The notes beneath the pieces are model-generated. The model did no database searches and was not told the origin of the DNA. It saw only the letters and a program-made list of their open reading frames with translations. Made by a program: the position numbers and the translations under genes. Below are positions 47,243-56,123 of a stretch of DNA of 64,000 nucleotides, piece by piece. Numbering within the stretch: the stretch's first letter is position 1; the number at the start of each line of letters is the position of its first letter. The stretch comes from Chryseobacterium daecheongense (GTDB taxonomy: Bacteria > Bacteroidota > Bacteroidia > Flavobacteriales > Weeksellaceae), in NCBI GenBank assembly GCA_027920525.1, contig CP115858.1, positions 1,798,001 through 1,862,000 of the forward strand, given 5' to 3'.

Positions 47243-47250
47243 CAAAAATT

Positions 47251-47394
47251 TTGGTTTTCAAGCTATTGAAATAATAGGGAATTGGGTGAAAATCCCAGAC
47301 TGTCCCCGCAACTGTAGATCGCAATTAAAATTTCTATAAGAAACCACTGTGAAAACGGGAAGGTATAGAAATGCGAAAGTCAGGAGACCTGCCA
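47251..47394 (+). promoter_or_regulatory. Cobalamin riboswitch
   Basis: The conserved elements appear in order: GGGAATTGGGTGAAAATCCC, then AGACTGTCCCCGCAACTGTA, a variable arm, CACTGTGAAAACGGGAAGGT, and the B12 box AGTCAGGAGACCTGCC near 47379-47393. It sits in the leader of the btuB-like gene, with the start codon 50 bases later. In this class cobalamin binding turns expression off, probably by hiding the start region. Confidence 0.95.
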
Positions 47395-47443
47395 AAATGA
47401 TAATATCAAAAATATATTGCTTTCGGTGGAAAAGTAAAATAGT

Positions 47444-49291
47444 ATGAAAAAAACCTTAGTACTGCTTTTATCGTCATCTGCTTATTTTCTTTGTCTGGGA
47501 CAAGAGAAAGCAATCGATACCGTTTATATTTTTGACAACCAGATGAACAAGGTAAAACTTTTTCATAAGGTTACTCCAATTACTCCTCAGGATGCTGAAA
47601 AGAATTCCACGAATCTTTCAGAACTTTTACGTTTCCAATCCAGTATTTATATCAAGGAAAACGGACGAGGTGCAGTTTCTTCGCCTTCGTTCAGAGGAAC
47701 CTCTGCTCCACAGACAGCCTTTGTTTGGAATGGAATCAATATCAATTCGATATTTCTTGGTCAGGGAGACATTAATAATATTCCTCTTTTCGGATATGAT
47801 GAGATCGGAGTGAAAGCCGGTGGCGGAAGTGTAATATACGGAAGTGGTGCAATCGGCGGAAGTATACATCTCAATAATAATCTGGATTTCAATAAAGGTT
47901 TTAAAGCCTCCCTGTATTCTGAGGGTGGATCATTTGGTACTTTTAATAATTTCGGAACGGCCTCCTACAGCAATGAAAAGCTGAGTTTTAAAGTCTCAGG
48001 AAATCATTCGATCAGTCAGAATGATTATAAAGTGGAAGAAAAAAACTATATTAATAGAAACGGCAAATACTTTAACAGTACGTTTAATGTTGGAATCTCC
48101 TATAAAATTGCGAGACATCAGACGATCTCATGGCAAAGTCAATTTTTTGACTCGACACAGAATTATCCGATTTTTGTAGAGAATGGCAACCGTACAAAAT
48201 ACGAGACACAAAGCACCAGAAGCTTACTTTCCTGGGATATTACTAAAAATAAATTTTCAAATAGCTTAAAAGCTGCTTACACAGAAGAAAATTTCCAATA
48301 TTTTGGCAATTACAATGCTCCGAAGACCAGTGGTTCAACAGGGAAAAATTATATCTTTAAAAATGATTTTAATTATTTCATCGTACCTGAACTTAATGTC
48401 AACATCATCACCGAATTCCAGGTAAACAAAGGTGAGGGGTATCAGCCTGATCTCCAAGGTGTAAAAACTGAAGGAATTGGTAATGTAAGTAGAAATGTAG
48501 GCTCTTTAGCGGGGTTAATACGATATTTTCCGACGAAAGATCTGCGTTTTGAAGCTGGTGTTAAAAAGGATTTTGTAGAGAATATAAGTTCGCCATTGCT
48601 TTACTCATTCTCGGGAAAATGGAGTCCGGTACAATGGTATAATCTTGGAGTAAATGTATCCAGAAATTTCAGATTTCCAACATTCAATGATCTGTATTGG
48701 AATCCCGGAGGAAATCCAAACCTAAAACCGGAAAGGTCTTACCAGATGGATATGGACCATGAGTTTAAATGGGGTAATATTAAACTTGCATTAAGTCCGT
48801 ATTATCTTTATATATCGGATAATATAGTGTGGTTGCCGACAGCTTACGGATATTGGTCCCCAGTTAATATCAATAAAGTGAAGTCTTATGGTTTAGAATC
48901 ACAGATTACTTTTGATAAACAGCTTAAAGAACACCATTTTAGATTTAATATAGGATATACACTTGCAAAATCCATCAATCAGGAAACTAAAAAGCAAATG
49001 ATGTATGTCCCTCTCCATAAGGTTTTTGGAAATTTTGATTATCAGTATTCTTTCCTAAAACTTTATGTTCAGGGAGTTTTTAATGGTCTTACATACACTA
49101 CAACAGATGAAAAAAGAGAAGATGCTATAGATTCTTATTTCGTCATGAACACGGGTGTATCAGCAACGATCTTAAAAAAATATGTCTTAGGTTTTAAAAT
49201 CAATAATTTAACCAATACTGTTTATGAAACGGTGTCTTATTATCCGATGCCAAAACGTAATTACAGTATTTCCGCAACGATAAATTTTTAA
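47444..49291 (+). CDS. btuB: TonB-dependent receptor for cobalamin (BtuB-like)
   Basis: This receptor imports vitamin B12 or cobinamides across the outer membrane. The 615-residue product has a signal peptide ending near CLGQE. The plug has SELLRFQSSIYIKENGRGAV, SFRGTSAPQTAFVWNGININ and GGGSVIYGSGAIGGSIHLNN, and the barrel ends YSISATINF. Assignment to cobalamin rests on the riboswitch in its leader and the BtuG-like partner 11 bases downstream. Confidence 0.92.
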   Translation: MKKTLVLLLSSSAYFLCLGQEKAIDTVYIFDNQMNKVKLFHKVTPITPQDAEKNSTNLSELLRFQSSIYIKENGRGAVSSPSFRGTSAPQTAFVWNGININSIFLGQGDINNIPLFGYDEIGVKAGGGSVIYGSGAIGGSIHLNNNLDFNKGFKASLYSEGGSFGTFNNFGTASYSNEKLSFKVSGNHSISQNDYKVEEKNYINRNGKYFNSTFNVGISYKIARHQTISWQSQFFDSTQNYPIFVENGNRTKYETQSTRSLLSWDITKNKFSNSLKAAYTEENFQYFGNYNAPKTSGSTGKNYIFKNDFNYFIVPELNVNIITEFQVNKGEGYQPDLQGVKTEGIGNVSRNVGSLAGLIRYFPTKDLRFEAGVKKDFVENISSPLLYSFSGKWSPVQWYNLGVNVSRNFRFPTFNDLYWNPGGNPNLKPERSYQMDMDHEFKWGNIKLALSPYYLYISDNIVWLPTAYGYWSPVNINKVKSYGLESQITFDKQLKEHHFRFNIGYTLAKSINQETKKQMMYVPLHKVFGNFDYQYSFLKLYVQGVFNGLTYTTTDEKREDAIDSYFVMNTGVSATILKKYVLGFKINNLTNTVYETVSYYPMPKRNYSISATINF

Positions 49292-49302
49292 TAAAAAATA
49301 AC

Positions 49303-50343
49303 ATGAAAATAACTAGACTTTTACAACTTTTATTTGCTGTAGTACTACTTTTCAATATTTCCTGTAGTACTGATAGCGATAATACTTTGCCTGTAGTAAC
49401 TTATGAAAACGGATATTTAATTTCGAACGAAGGAAATTTCGGAAAGCCAAATGCAGAAGTAACTTTCGTTTCAAGAGACTTAACTTTTAGTCAAAACAGC
49501 ATCTTTTCCAAAAATAATAATGGAAACCAATTGGGTGATGTTTTACAAGCTATGGCATTCAACGGGGATAAAGCATATCTCTTGTTAAACAACTCAAATA
49601 AAATCCAGGTAGTAAATCGATATACTTTTAAAAGTGCAGGTGAAATTACAAATCAAATAGATAATCCCCGTTATGTTGCAGTTGCCAATAATAATATCTA
49701 TGTAACCAATGATAAATATCAGGGAGCTAAATATGTAAGTATTTATAAAAATTCAGATCTATCTTTTGTTAAGAAAATTACATTCACAGATAACGTTGAA
49801 AGAATTGTTGAAGCAGGAGGAAATATTTTTGTTCAAAATGCAAGCTTTGGATTCGGAAACAAAATAACTTACATCAATACTTCGAATAATGATGTACAAT
49901 CTGTAATTACATTGCCCAATGTAAACATCAACAAAACAATTTCCTATAATGGTAATGTATACGTTATTGCTACAGGAACTACAGACTCTTATATTTATCA
50001 AATTTCAAGTACCGGAAGCATTACGAAAACAACAACGTTGATAGGTATTCCTAATGCAACCAATCTTCAGATTGATGGTGGAAGATATTTCTTCTCTTCA
50101 GCAAATAAAGTATACTCAATGGTTATGGCAGCAACTACTCCTCCTACAACTCCTATTATTACTGCTGTAGACGGAGGACAATACTATACACTTTACGGAT
50201 TCAGTGTTGTAGATGGAAAGATCTTTACGTCTGATGTGAAGAACTTTACTGAAGACAGTGAAGTTACAGTATATACTACTTCAGGATCAAAAATCAAATC
50301 CTTTACAACAGGTAAGGGGACTAATGGCGTGTATTTAAATTAA
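49303..50343 (+). CDS. BtuG-like surface beta-propeller lipoprotein (DUF5074/YncE-like)
   Basis: In Bacteroides, BtuG is a seven-bladed beta-propeller lipoprotein that covers BtuB and binds cobalamin very tightly. The 346-residue product has a lipoprotein signal (LFNISC, Cys21), the entry strand YENGYLISNEGNFGKPNAEV and repeated blade-like units such as NDKYQGAKYVSIYK, and ends in GTNGVYLN. It is in the btuB operon under the B12 riboswitch. Homology is judged from the DUF5074/YncE-like pattern, and function from context. Confidence 0.82.
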   Translation: MKITRLLQLLFAVVLLFNISCSTDSDNTLPVVTYENGYLISNEGNFGKPNAEVTFVSRDLTFSQNSIFSKNNNGNQLGDVLQAMAFNGDKAYLLLNNSNKIQVVNRYTFKSAGEITNQIDNPRYVAVANNNIYVTNDKYQGAKYVSIYKNSDLSFVKKITFTDNVERIVEAGGNIFVQNASFGFGNKITYINTSNNDVQSVITLPNVNINKTISYNGNVYVIATGTTDSYIYQISSTGSITKTTTLIGIPNATNLQIDGGRYFFSSANKVYSMVMAATTPPTTPIITAVDGGQYYTLYGFSVVDGKIFTSDVKNFTEDSEVTVYTTSGSKIKSFTTGKGTNGVYLN

Positions 50344-50403
50344 GAAGTTTCTACTTTTTAATAGACTAATAAATTTTATTTTTTTTTCATCATTTGTGTT
50401 TTT

Positions 50404-50429
50404 TCCGGGCTGCCTAAGGCAGCCCGGAT
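50404..50429 (+). terminator. Terminator of the btuB-btuG operon
   Basis: TCCGGGCTGCC and GGCAGCCCGGA form an 11-pair stem with a three- to four-base loop, followed by TTTCTTTT. Confidence 0.93.
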
Positions 50430-50461
50430 TTCTTTTACAGAAACCAGACAACATCCAAATA

Positions 50462-50497
50462 AAAAAGATCCGGAAATGAAATCTCCGGATCTTTTTC
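50462..50497 (-). terminator. Terminator after cca
   Basis: AAAAAGATCCGGA and TCCGGATCTTTTT form a 13-pair stem, 25 bases past the cca stop on the minus strand. Confidence 0.9.
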
Positions 50498-50520
50498 TTT
50501 TTCAATTGATAGTTTTGGAC

Positions 50521-51939
50521 TCAGATGATCAATCCTAACTTTTCAGCTTCTGCAATAACATACTTTTTTGCTTCTTCATGATCATTCTGGATTTCACCTT
50601 CAAGAATAGCTTCTTTAACCTTCTCTTTCAGAATTCCAATTTCACGTCCCGGCTTCAGCTGAAACATCTCCATGATTTCTTCTCCGGATATAGGTGGCTG
50701 AAAGTTCCTTACCTGGTCCTTTTCCTCAACTTCTTTTATCTTTACCGCTACATATTCGAAGTTCCTCTTGAACTTTTCCTGTTTTTTTGAATTTTTCGTG
50801 GTGATATCCGCCTTACAAAGCGTAAACAGATCTTCAAGATCTTCACCAGTGTCGAATAAAAGTCTTCTTAGAGCAGAATCAGAAGCATCATCCGTAATCA
50901 AAGCGATCGGGCGGGATGAAAGTTTGACCATTTTCTGTACATACTTCATATCTGGCCCTAAGGGAAGTTTAAGCTTTTGGAAAAGGGTTTTCACCATTTT
51001 CGAGCCCAAAAATTCATGACCATGGAAAGTCCAGCCGGTTCCTTCAACAAATTTTTTAGTGGGTGCTTTTCCAATATCATGAAGTAATGCTGCCCAACGT
51101 AACCAAAGTTTGTCTGTATTGACGGAAATATTATCTACAACCTCCAAAGTGTGGTAAAAGTTATCTTTATGGGTCTGTCCTTCCACCTCTTCTACCCCTT
51201 TCAGTTCAATCAATTCAGGAATGATGTATTTTAAAAGACCGGTTTGTTCCAGCAGGCTTAATCCAATAGACGGCTTTTCAGAAAGCATAATCTTATTGAA
51301 TTCTACCATAACCCTCTCCTTCGAAACAATTTTAATCCTTTCTACCTCCTGGCTGATTGCGGATAACGAGTTTTCCTCTATCGTAAACTGTAATGTAGAA
51401 GCAAAACGAACCGCCCTCATCATTCTCAGGGGATCATCAGAATACGTCTGTGCAGGTTCTAAAGGGGTTCTTAATATTCCTTTTTCTAAATCTTCTACTC
51501 CATTAAACGGGTCTATAAGTTCCCCAAAATTATCTTTATTTAAAGAAATTGCCATTGCATTGATCGTGAAATCCCTTCTCTTCTGGTCATCTTCCAATGT
51601 TCCCCCTTCCACTTCCGGCTTTCGGCTGTTTTCATTATAGCTTTCCTTTCTTGCTCCCACAAATTCCAGCTCAAGATCTTTATATTTGATCATTGCGGTT
51701 CCATAGGTTTTGAACACGGAAACCTTCATTTTCGGATCAATTTCCGCAGCCACGCTTTGTGCAAGCTCTATTCCGCTTTGTTCAGTAACAAAATCAATAT
51801 CTGTAGACGCTTTTCTTTTCATCAGTAAATCCCGCACGTATCCGCCAACAATATATACTGATTGATTATTCCGGGCTGCAACCTCCGAAATGATTTTAAA
51901 AAGCTTTAGATTTTTATTTTGATTGAGATTAATGAACAT
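50521..51939 (-). CDS. cca: CCA-adding tRNA nucleotidyltransferase with HD domain
   Basis: This enzyme adds or repairs the 3' CCA of tRNA. The 472-residue protein has the class II nucleotidyltransferase motif GGYVRDLLMKR...TDIDFV, RRDFTINAMAISL, a DDPLRMMRAVRFA segment and an HD domain WAALLHDIGKAPTK. CCA-adding and poly(A) polymerases of this class look alike; a single copy with HD domain favours the CCA enzyme. Its promoter candidate is at 52053-52060, just past tsaC. Confidence 0.93.
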   Translation of the reverse strand: MFINLNQNKNLKLFKIISEVAARNNQSVYIVGGYVRDLLMKRKASTDIDFVTEQSGIELAQSVAAEIDPKMKVSVFKTYGTAMIKYKDLELEFVGARKESYNENSRKPEVEGGTLEDDQKRRDFTINAMAISLNKDNFGELIDPFNGVEDLEKGILRTPLEPAQTYSDDPLRMMRAVRFASTLQFTIEENSLSAISQEVERIKIVSKERVMVEFNKIMLSEKPSIGLSLLEQTGLLKYIIPELIELKGVEEVEGQTHKDNFYHTLEVVDNISVNTDKLWLRWAALLHDIGKAPTKKFVEGTGWTFHGHEFLGSKMVKTLFQKLKLPLGPDMKYVQKMVKLSSRPIALITDDASDSALRRLLFDTGEDLEDLFTLCKADITTKNSKKQEKFKRNFEYVAVKIKEVEEKDQVRNFQPPISGEEIMEMFQLKPGREIGILKEKVKEAILEGEIQNDHEEAKKYVIAEAEKLGLII

Positions 51940-52052
51940 ATTTATTATTTAATGTAAAACCATTAAGAAACCAGGTTATTGGACTTATTTAAAATTCCAT
52001 GCATTTTAAACAGACTCCACCTCCCACTCTCTTAATGGTTATAATGATTTTG

Positions 52053-52060
52053 CAAAGATA
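52053..52060 (-). promoter_or_regulatory. -7 box candidate for cca
   Basis: The minus strand reads TATCTTTG, an exact TAnnTTTG match, about 115 bases upstream of the cca ATG and 17 bases past the tsaC stop. Confidence 0.5.
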
Positions 52061-52076
52061 ATTAAAATCTTGTTTT

Positions 52077-52625
52077 CTACTCCCGAAGTACCTTGATTCT
52101 ATTATCACTCCAGATTTTGATAACTGAAGATCCGGAATACTTGGAAACCTTTTCCCTGTCTTCTTCCACTGCATAATCAATCATGTTAATGATCTCCGGA
52201 GAGATATCCGAAAATTTTAACGGACTCTTGTCTCCGCTAAAATTTGCTGAAGTAGAAACCAACGGTTTATTCAGTTTTGTGATGAGTTTTTTACAAAAAT
52301 CATTTTTTACTAACCGAATTCCAATACTCCCATCTTCTGCCAACAGTTCTTCAGGTAAGCCTCTTGGATTTTCATAAACAATAGTTACCGGTTTTTCACT
52401 TAAATCAATAATTTCCCAGGCCATTTCCGGAACATCAACCAAGTCCTGAAGTCTTTTTTCAGATTCCACCAAAATGATCATCGACTTGTTTTTTTCGCGC
52501 TTCTTAATCTCAAAGATCTTATTAACAGCCTCTATATTAGTAGCGTCGCAACCAATTCCCCAAATTGTATCTGTAGGATAAAGAATAGTTCCACCGGATT
52601 TTAATATATTGATAATGTTTTCCAT
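52077..52625 (-). CDS. tsaC: L-threonylcarbamoyladenylate synthase (Sua5/YciO/YrdC)
   Basis: This enzyme makes threonylcarbamoyl-AMP for the t6A modification of tRNAs. The 182-residue YrdC-domain protein has the substrate loop ILYPTDTIWGIGCDA, KKREKNKSM, the segment GSIGIRLVKND, and PLVSTSANFSGDKSP. It lacks the C-terminal Sua5 domain, as in TsaC. It is upstream of cca, another tRNA-maturation gene. Confidence 0.92.
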   Translation of the reverse strand: MENIINILKSGGTILYPTDTIWGIGCDATNIEAVNKIFEIKKREKNKSMIILVESEKRLQDLVDVPEMAWEIIDLSEKPVTIVYENPRGLPEELLAEDGSIGIRLVKNDFCKKLITKLNKPLVSTSANFSGDKSPLKFSDISPEIINMIDYAVEEDREKVSKYSGSSVIKIWSDNRIKVLRE

Positions 52626-52730
52626 TTTTAATATTTAGAATTATGAGAAAAATGAAAGAGAAAGAATCTCTTATATACAATTTTTCAAATTGAATTTACA
52701 TGTCAAAAATACGGATTTTCCGTTAGGTTT

Positions 52731-52862
52731 TGGCTGAAGCCGTTGGAATTAAAAAACACATAAAATGTGAAACGGGCTAAAGCCCTTTTCTATTGATGTA
52801 TATCATCAATACAATTTTATAACAAGAGCATATAATCAATAAAGGTGGGCTAAAGCCCACCC
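52731..52862. repeat. GGCT(A/G)AAGCC palindromic repeat cluster
   Basis: Three copies of a short palindrome occur in 130 bases: TGGCTGAAGCCG (52731), CGGGCTAAAGCCC (52773) and GTGGGCTAAAGCCCAC (52845). Each can form a GC-rich hairpin in otherwise A/T-rich sequence. They resemble REP-like elements scattered in some Chryseobacterium genomes. The last two could also serve as weak terminators after dinB. Confidence 0.7.
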
Positions 52863-52886
52863 AAAAAATGATAAAAAAATATCATT

Positions 52887-53396
52887 CTATTTTTTCAAAT
52901 TTGGTAAATACCTCTCTTCAATTACATTCAGATGGTGATAATTGTGTCCTACAATCAACTTACCTACTGTCTCTGCTGAAATAGAATTTCCGTTAGCCTT
53001 TCCTACCGTAGCCAAAGCATCAGGCTGTAAACTTCCAAGGAGGATCTGAGAAGATTTTCTTACCAGCTGATACTCATCCAGTAAAGATTTCAGGCTTCTG
53101 TCATTAGCATGAGAATTATTTGCGTATTCATTTTCATCAAAACCTGGTAAATCTTTCTGCTCGCCTCTGGCGATCGCCAAAATCCTGTATTGAAAAACTC
53201 TTTCCGTATCGGAAAGGTGTAATAATAATTCCTTCAAGGTCCATTTTCCTTCTGCGTACGCAAAATGAGATTGCTCTTCAGAAAGGGCGGAGTAAATATT
53301 GGTTGTCTTTTCTTCTGATCTTTGTATTTCTTCCTGCCATTTTCCGGAAGGAATAAGATCGAGGTATCTTTGAATGTATTTTTGAAATTCAGTCAT
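52887..53396 (-). CDS. DinB-family (YfiT-like) metal-binding protein
   Basis: The 169-residue four-helix-bundle protein has the DinB ligand pattern: EGKWTLKELLLHLSDTERVF with a first His, and IVGHNYHHLNVIEER with two more. Members are metal-dependent transferases of thiols such as bacillithiol, or of unknown function. It has no signal peptide and is a one-gene unit. Confidence 0.88.
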   Translation of the reverse strand: MTEFQKYIQRYLDLIPSGKWQEEIQRSEEKTTNIYSALSEEQSHFAYAEGKWTLKELLLHLSDTERVFQYRILAIARGEQKDLPGFDENEYANNSHANDRSLKSLLDEYQLVRKSSQILLGSLQPDALATVGKANGNSISAETVGKLIVGHNYHHLNVIEERYLPNLKK

Positions 53397-53493
53397 ATGT
53401 GAGTGATTATGGGTTATTGATGATAATTGATGTGTGATGAGTGATAAATGATGAAATTTAGACCAATGTTTATATGATGTTTATTACATCAAA

Positions 53494-53561
53494 TCTTGAT
53501 CCCTGGCTCTTGGTTCTTGATTCCTGGCTCTTGATTCTTGGTTCTTGGTTCTTGGTTCCTA
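53494..53561. repeat. TTGGTTC/TTGATTC/CTGGCTC tandem repeat
   Basis: Seven-base units of the form (C/T)TGGTTC, TTGATTC and CTGGCTC run for about 68 bases. Immediately upstream (53399-53460) is a second low-complexity run rich in TGAT/TGATG. Both lie in the gap between dinB and the acetyltransferase gene. Copy number may vary among strains. No gene is seen here. Confidence 0.85.
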
Positions 53562-53579
53562 AATCTTTCCCTCCTCCTT

Positions 53580-54032
53580 CTATTCTTCCGGATTACTCCA
53601 TTCATAGAAATTAACAGAATCGTAGAGCTTAAAACCACAAGCCGGATATAATTGATTTCCTATGTCATTGCTTTTTCCCGTTTCCAATAACATTCCGCAG
53701 GCATTTGAGGATTTGCAAAGCTCCTTTGCTTCTTCTATCAACTGTTTTGAATAGCCCTTTCCTCGATATTGGTCATTAACATAAAGATCATTGAGTAACC
53801 AATAGCGTTTCATTCTGGTTGAGGAAAAAATAGGATATAACTGAACAAAACCAATTAATTTATCTTCTTCCTGAGCAACAAAAATTTCAGAATCCTGATT
53901 CAGGATCCTTTCTTTTAAAAAGTTTTCAGCAGCCGGGATATCAGATACCTTATGGTAGAAAATCCTGTATTGATCAAACAATCCGGATAACTCTTCTATA
54001 TCCGAAATATTTGCTTTTCTTGTATTTTTCAT
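53580..54032 (-). CDS. GNAT-family N-acetyltransferase
   Basis: The 150-residue protein has the GNAT fold with KLIGFVQLYP, the acetyl-CoA loop VNDQYRGKGYSKQLIEEAKE (Q/RxxGxG/A pattern) and GNQLYPACGFKLYDSVNFYEW. Substrate is unknown. It follows an NTF2-like gene by 12 bases on the same strand. Confidence 0.9.
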   Translation of the reverse strand: MKNTRKANISDIEELSGLFDQYRIFYHKVSDIPAAENFLKERILNQDSEIFVAQEEDKLIGFVQLYPIFSSTRMKRYWLLNDLYVNDQYRGKGYSKQLIEEAKELCKSSNACGMLLETGKSNDIGNQLYPACGFKLYDSVNFYEWSNPEE

Positions 54033-54044
54033 ATGATATAATGC

Positions 54045-54524
54045 TTATCGGTGATCATAGCTCAGCACCCGCTTGAGTTTCCACTGGTTATGGTCGAAGA
54101 TCCACAAGTGGGTAAATTTTGCTTTTCCGGTCCTATTCCATTTCCCATTGTTGTTTTCGAAAAACTCATGGTCACCTTCCTGTATAAATCCATATAAGGT
54201 TTTATTATTATACAGAGGATACACTTTCATACTTCCGGGAACAAGTTCTCTTTTTATTTTACCGGGAATGCTGCAGATGTTATTTTTTACAGAAGCTATA
54301 AACGCTTCTTTACCAAGAGTAATACCTCCAATATCATGATAGAACTCAAGGTCATTACTTATGATATCATTATAGTGGGAAGGATTACATTTATTAAATC
54401 CTTCTTTGAAAACCAAACTATCCAATTTCATGGCGGTTTGAAAGAGTTCATCAGTAGATTTAACCTGTGCATATAATAGCTGGTTAAAAATACTCAGGAT
54501 AAAAATAATTGTAATCCTTCTCAC
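54045..54524 (-). CDS. Exported NTF2/SnoaL-like protein
   Basis: The 159-residue product starts with GTG at 54524 and a signal peptide ending at LLYAQ. Family features are YNDIISNDLEFYHDIGGITL, GKEAFIASVKNNIC and a final AKFTHLWIFDHNQWKLKRVLSYDHR, as in DUF4440-type domains. Most are small-ligand binders of unknown role. It lies 16 bases after the metB-like gene. Confidence 0.82.
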   Translation of the reverse strand: MRRITIIFILSIFNQLLYAQVKSTDELFQTAMKLDSLVFKEGFNKCNPSHYNDIISNDLEFYHDIGGITLGKEAFIASVKNNICSIPGKIKRELVPGSMKVYPLYNNKTLYGFIQEGDHEFFENNNGKWNRTGKAKFTHLWIFDHNQWKLKRVLSYDHR

Positions 54525-54540
54525 TACTATATTATCTCAA

Positions 54541-55680
54541 TTAAGAAAAAGCTCTTTCCAGGTCAGCGATAAGATCTTCAGCATCTTCAATTCCAACGCT
54601 TAGACGAACCAAATCATCCGTGATGCCTAATTCAGCTCTTTTTTCAGCAGGAATGGAAGCGTGAGTCATCAATGCCGGGTGATTAGCAAGAGATTCTACT
54701 CCACCTAAAGATTCAGCAAGGGTGAAGACTTTTACTCTTTCCAGGAATTTGATGGCATCTTCTTTCTTTCCGGATTTAAAAGTAAATGAAACCATTCCTC
54801 CAGCTTCCTTCATTTGGGATTTTGCTAATTCATACTGTGGATGAGATTCCAATCCCGGATAGATTACCTTATCAACTGCAGGGTGGGTTTCAAGATATTT
54901 AGCGACTTCCAGTCCGTTATCCGAATGTCTCTGCATTCTTAATGCCAGGGTTTTAATCCCTCTAAGAACCAGATAAGAATCATGTGGTCCTAAGATACCT
55001 CCACTTGCAAATTGGATGAAATGTAGTTTCTCTCCCAATTCTGCATCTTTAGCAATAAGAGCTCCTGCAATAACGTCAGAATGTCCTCCTAAATATTTTG
55101 TTGCGGAGTGCATAACAATGTCAGCTCCCAGATCGATAGGTCTTTGTAAATAAGGCGTTGCAAAAGTATTATCTACGGCTACCAAAATATCTTTTCCTTT
55201 AGCGATATCAACAACAGCTTTGATGTCCACTAATTTCATCAGAGGATTCGTAGGTGTTTCTACCCAGATCAGCTTTGTTTTATCTGTAATAAATTCTGAA
55301 ATTTTAGAAACATCATCAAAATTCACGAAAGTAAATTTCAATTGGTATTTCTCAAAAAGTCTTGTAAACATTCTGTATGTTCCACCATACAAATCATCAA
55401 CAGCTATTACCTCATCTCCCGGGTTCAGTAACTTCAAAACACAATCGATCGCTGCAAGACCTGAACCGAAAGCAAGACCTCTTGCTCCATTTTCAATACT
55501 TGCCAAAGAATCTTCTAAAGCCTGTCTTGTAGGATTGGCAGCTCTCGAATATTCGTAACCGGAGTGAACACCCGGACTTTTTTGTGCAAAAGTAGAAGTT
55601 AAAAATACAGGAACATTTACGGAACCTGTTGCAGATTCATGGTGCTGGCCACCGTGAATAACTTTTGTATTAAAATTCAT
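54541..55680 (-). CDS. Cystathionine gamma-synthase-like PLP enzyme
   Basis: This fold-type I PLP enzyme links O-acyl-homoserine and cysteine, or cleaves cystathionine. The ATG at 55680 gives 379 residues and the usual start MNFNTKVIHGGQ. Cofactor features are SGLAAIDCVLKLLNPGD, YGGTYRMF, and the lysine in MHSATKYLGGHSD. The C-terminal SLGGVESLANHPALMTHAS loop is typical. Synthase and lyase forms cannot be separated by eye. An inverted repeat lies upstream (55707-55748). Confidence 0.92.
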   Translation of the reverse strand: MNFNTKVIHGGQHHESATGSVNVPVFLTSTFAQKSPGVHSGYEYSRAANPTRQALEDSLASIENGARGLAFGSGLAAIDCVLKLLNPGDEVIAVDDLYGGTYRMFTRLFEKYQLKFTFVNFDDVSKISEFITDKTKLIWVETPTNPLMKLVDIKAVVDIAKGKDILVAVDNTFATPYLQRPIDLGADIVMHSATKYLGGHSDVIAGALIAKDAELGEKLHFIQFASGGILGPHDSYLVLRGIKTLALRMQRHSDNGLEVAKYLETHPAVDKVIYPGLESHPQYELAKSQMKEAGGMVSFTFKSGKKEDAIKFLERVKVFTLAESLGGVESLANHPALMTHASIPAEKRAELGITDDLVRLSVGIEDAEDLIADLERAFS

Positions 55681-55706
55681 AATATTTTTTTTAATCCAAC
55701 AATCCA

Positions 55707-55748
55707 ATAGTGTAATTATTTAAAAATGCTATTGATGCATTACACTAT
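55707..55748. promoter_or_regulatory. 10-base inverted repeat upstream of the cystathionine synthase gene
   Basis: ATAGTGTAAT (55707-55716) and ATTACACTAT (55739-55748) are perfect inverted copies separated by 22 bases. It lies between gldC and the metB-like start, in the metB leader. It is not followed by a T run, so an operator or leader hairpin is more likely than a terminator. Confidence 0.35.
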
Positions 55749-55772
55749 AAGATTGATATATTAGTAATTGGT

Positions 55773-56099
55773 TTACATTTTTATCGCAGATTTTACTGCA
55801 AATTCTTCTGCCATTTGTTCGATCCACTGCGCCACATCTTCTTCTCCTGTCGCTCTCTGATAGGTATTCCCTAATGAAACTAAAATCTGGTGAATGAACA
55901 TTTTCATCTGATCCACAGGCATTTCTTTTGTCCAAAGATCAATTCTTAATGCTTCCATTGCTTTTTCATCCCAAACAGAAATCATCGTTGCCTTAGTTTC
56001 CTCTTTTTCAATTCCTCCATCCTGAGCATTCCATGTTATGGTTTCCGGAATGTGATTTTCATCTAATTCAACGTCTATCGTTATCTGAGTCTTTCTCAT
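55773..56099 (-). CDS. gldC: Gliding motility protein GldC
   Basis: GldC is a small protein required for efficient gliding and T9SS function in Flavobacteriia. The 108 residues match the family: ITIDVELDENHIPETITWNA, TKATMISVWDEKAMEALRID and WTKEMPVDQMKMFIHQILVS. There is no signal peptide. In Flavobacterium gldB and gldC are adjacent; here an ABC transporter locus of 3.1 kb lies between them. Confidence 0.95.
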   Translation of the reverse strand: MRKTQITIDVELDENHIPETITWNAQDGGIEKEETKATMISVWDEKAMEALRIDLWTKEMPVDQMKMFIHQILVSLGNTYQRATGEEDVAQWIEQMAEEFAVKSAIKM

Positions 56100-56123
56100 A
56101 TCAATTTTAAATTTTTCACAAAG

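Noticed and set aside
51989..52180. 63-residue frame at the tsaC/cca junction
   Set aside because: It overlaps the tsaC 3' end in another frame and covers the cca promoter candidate.
53494..53561. CRISPR array
   Set aside because: Units are only seven bases long without spacers of constant length, and no cas genes are in the window.
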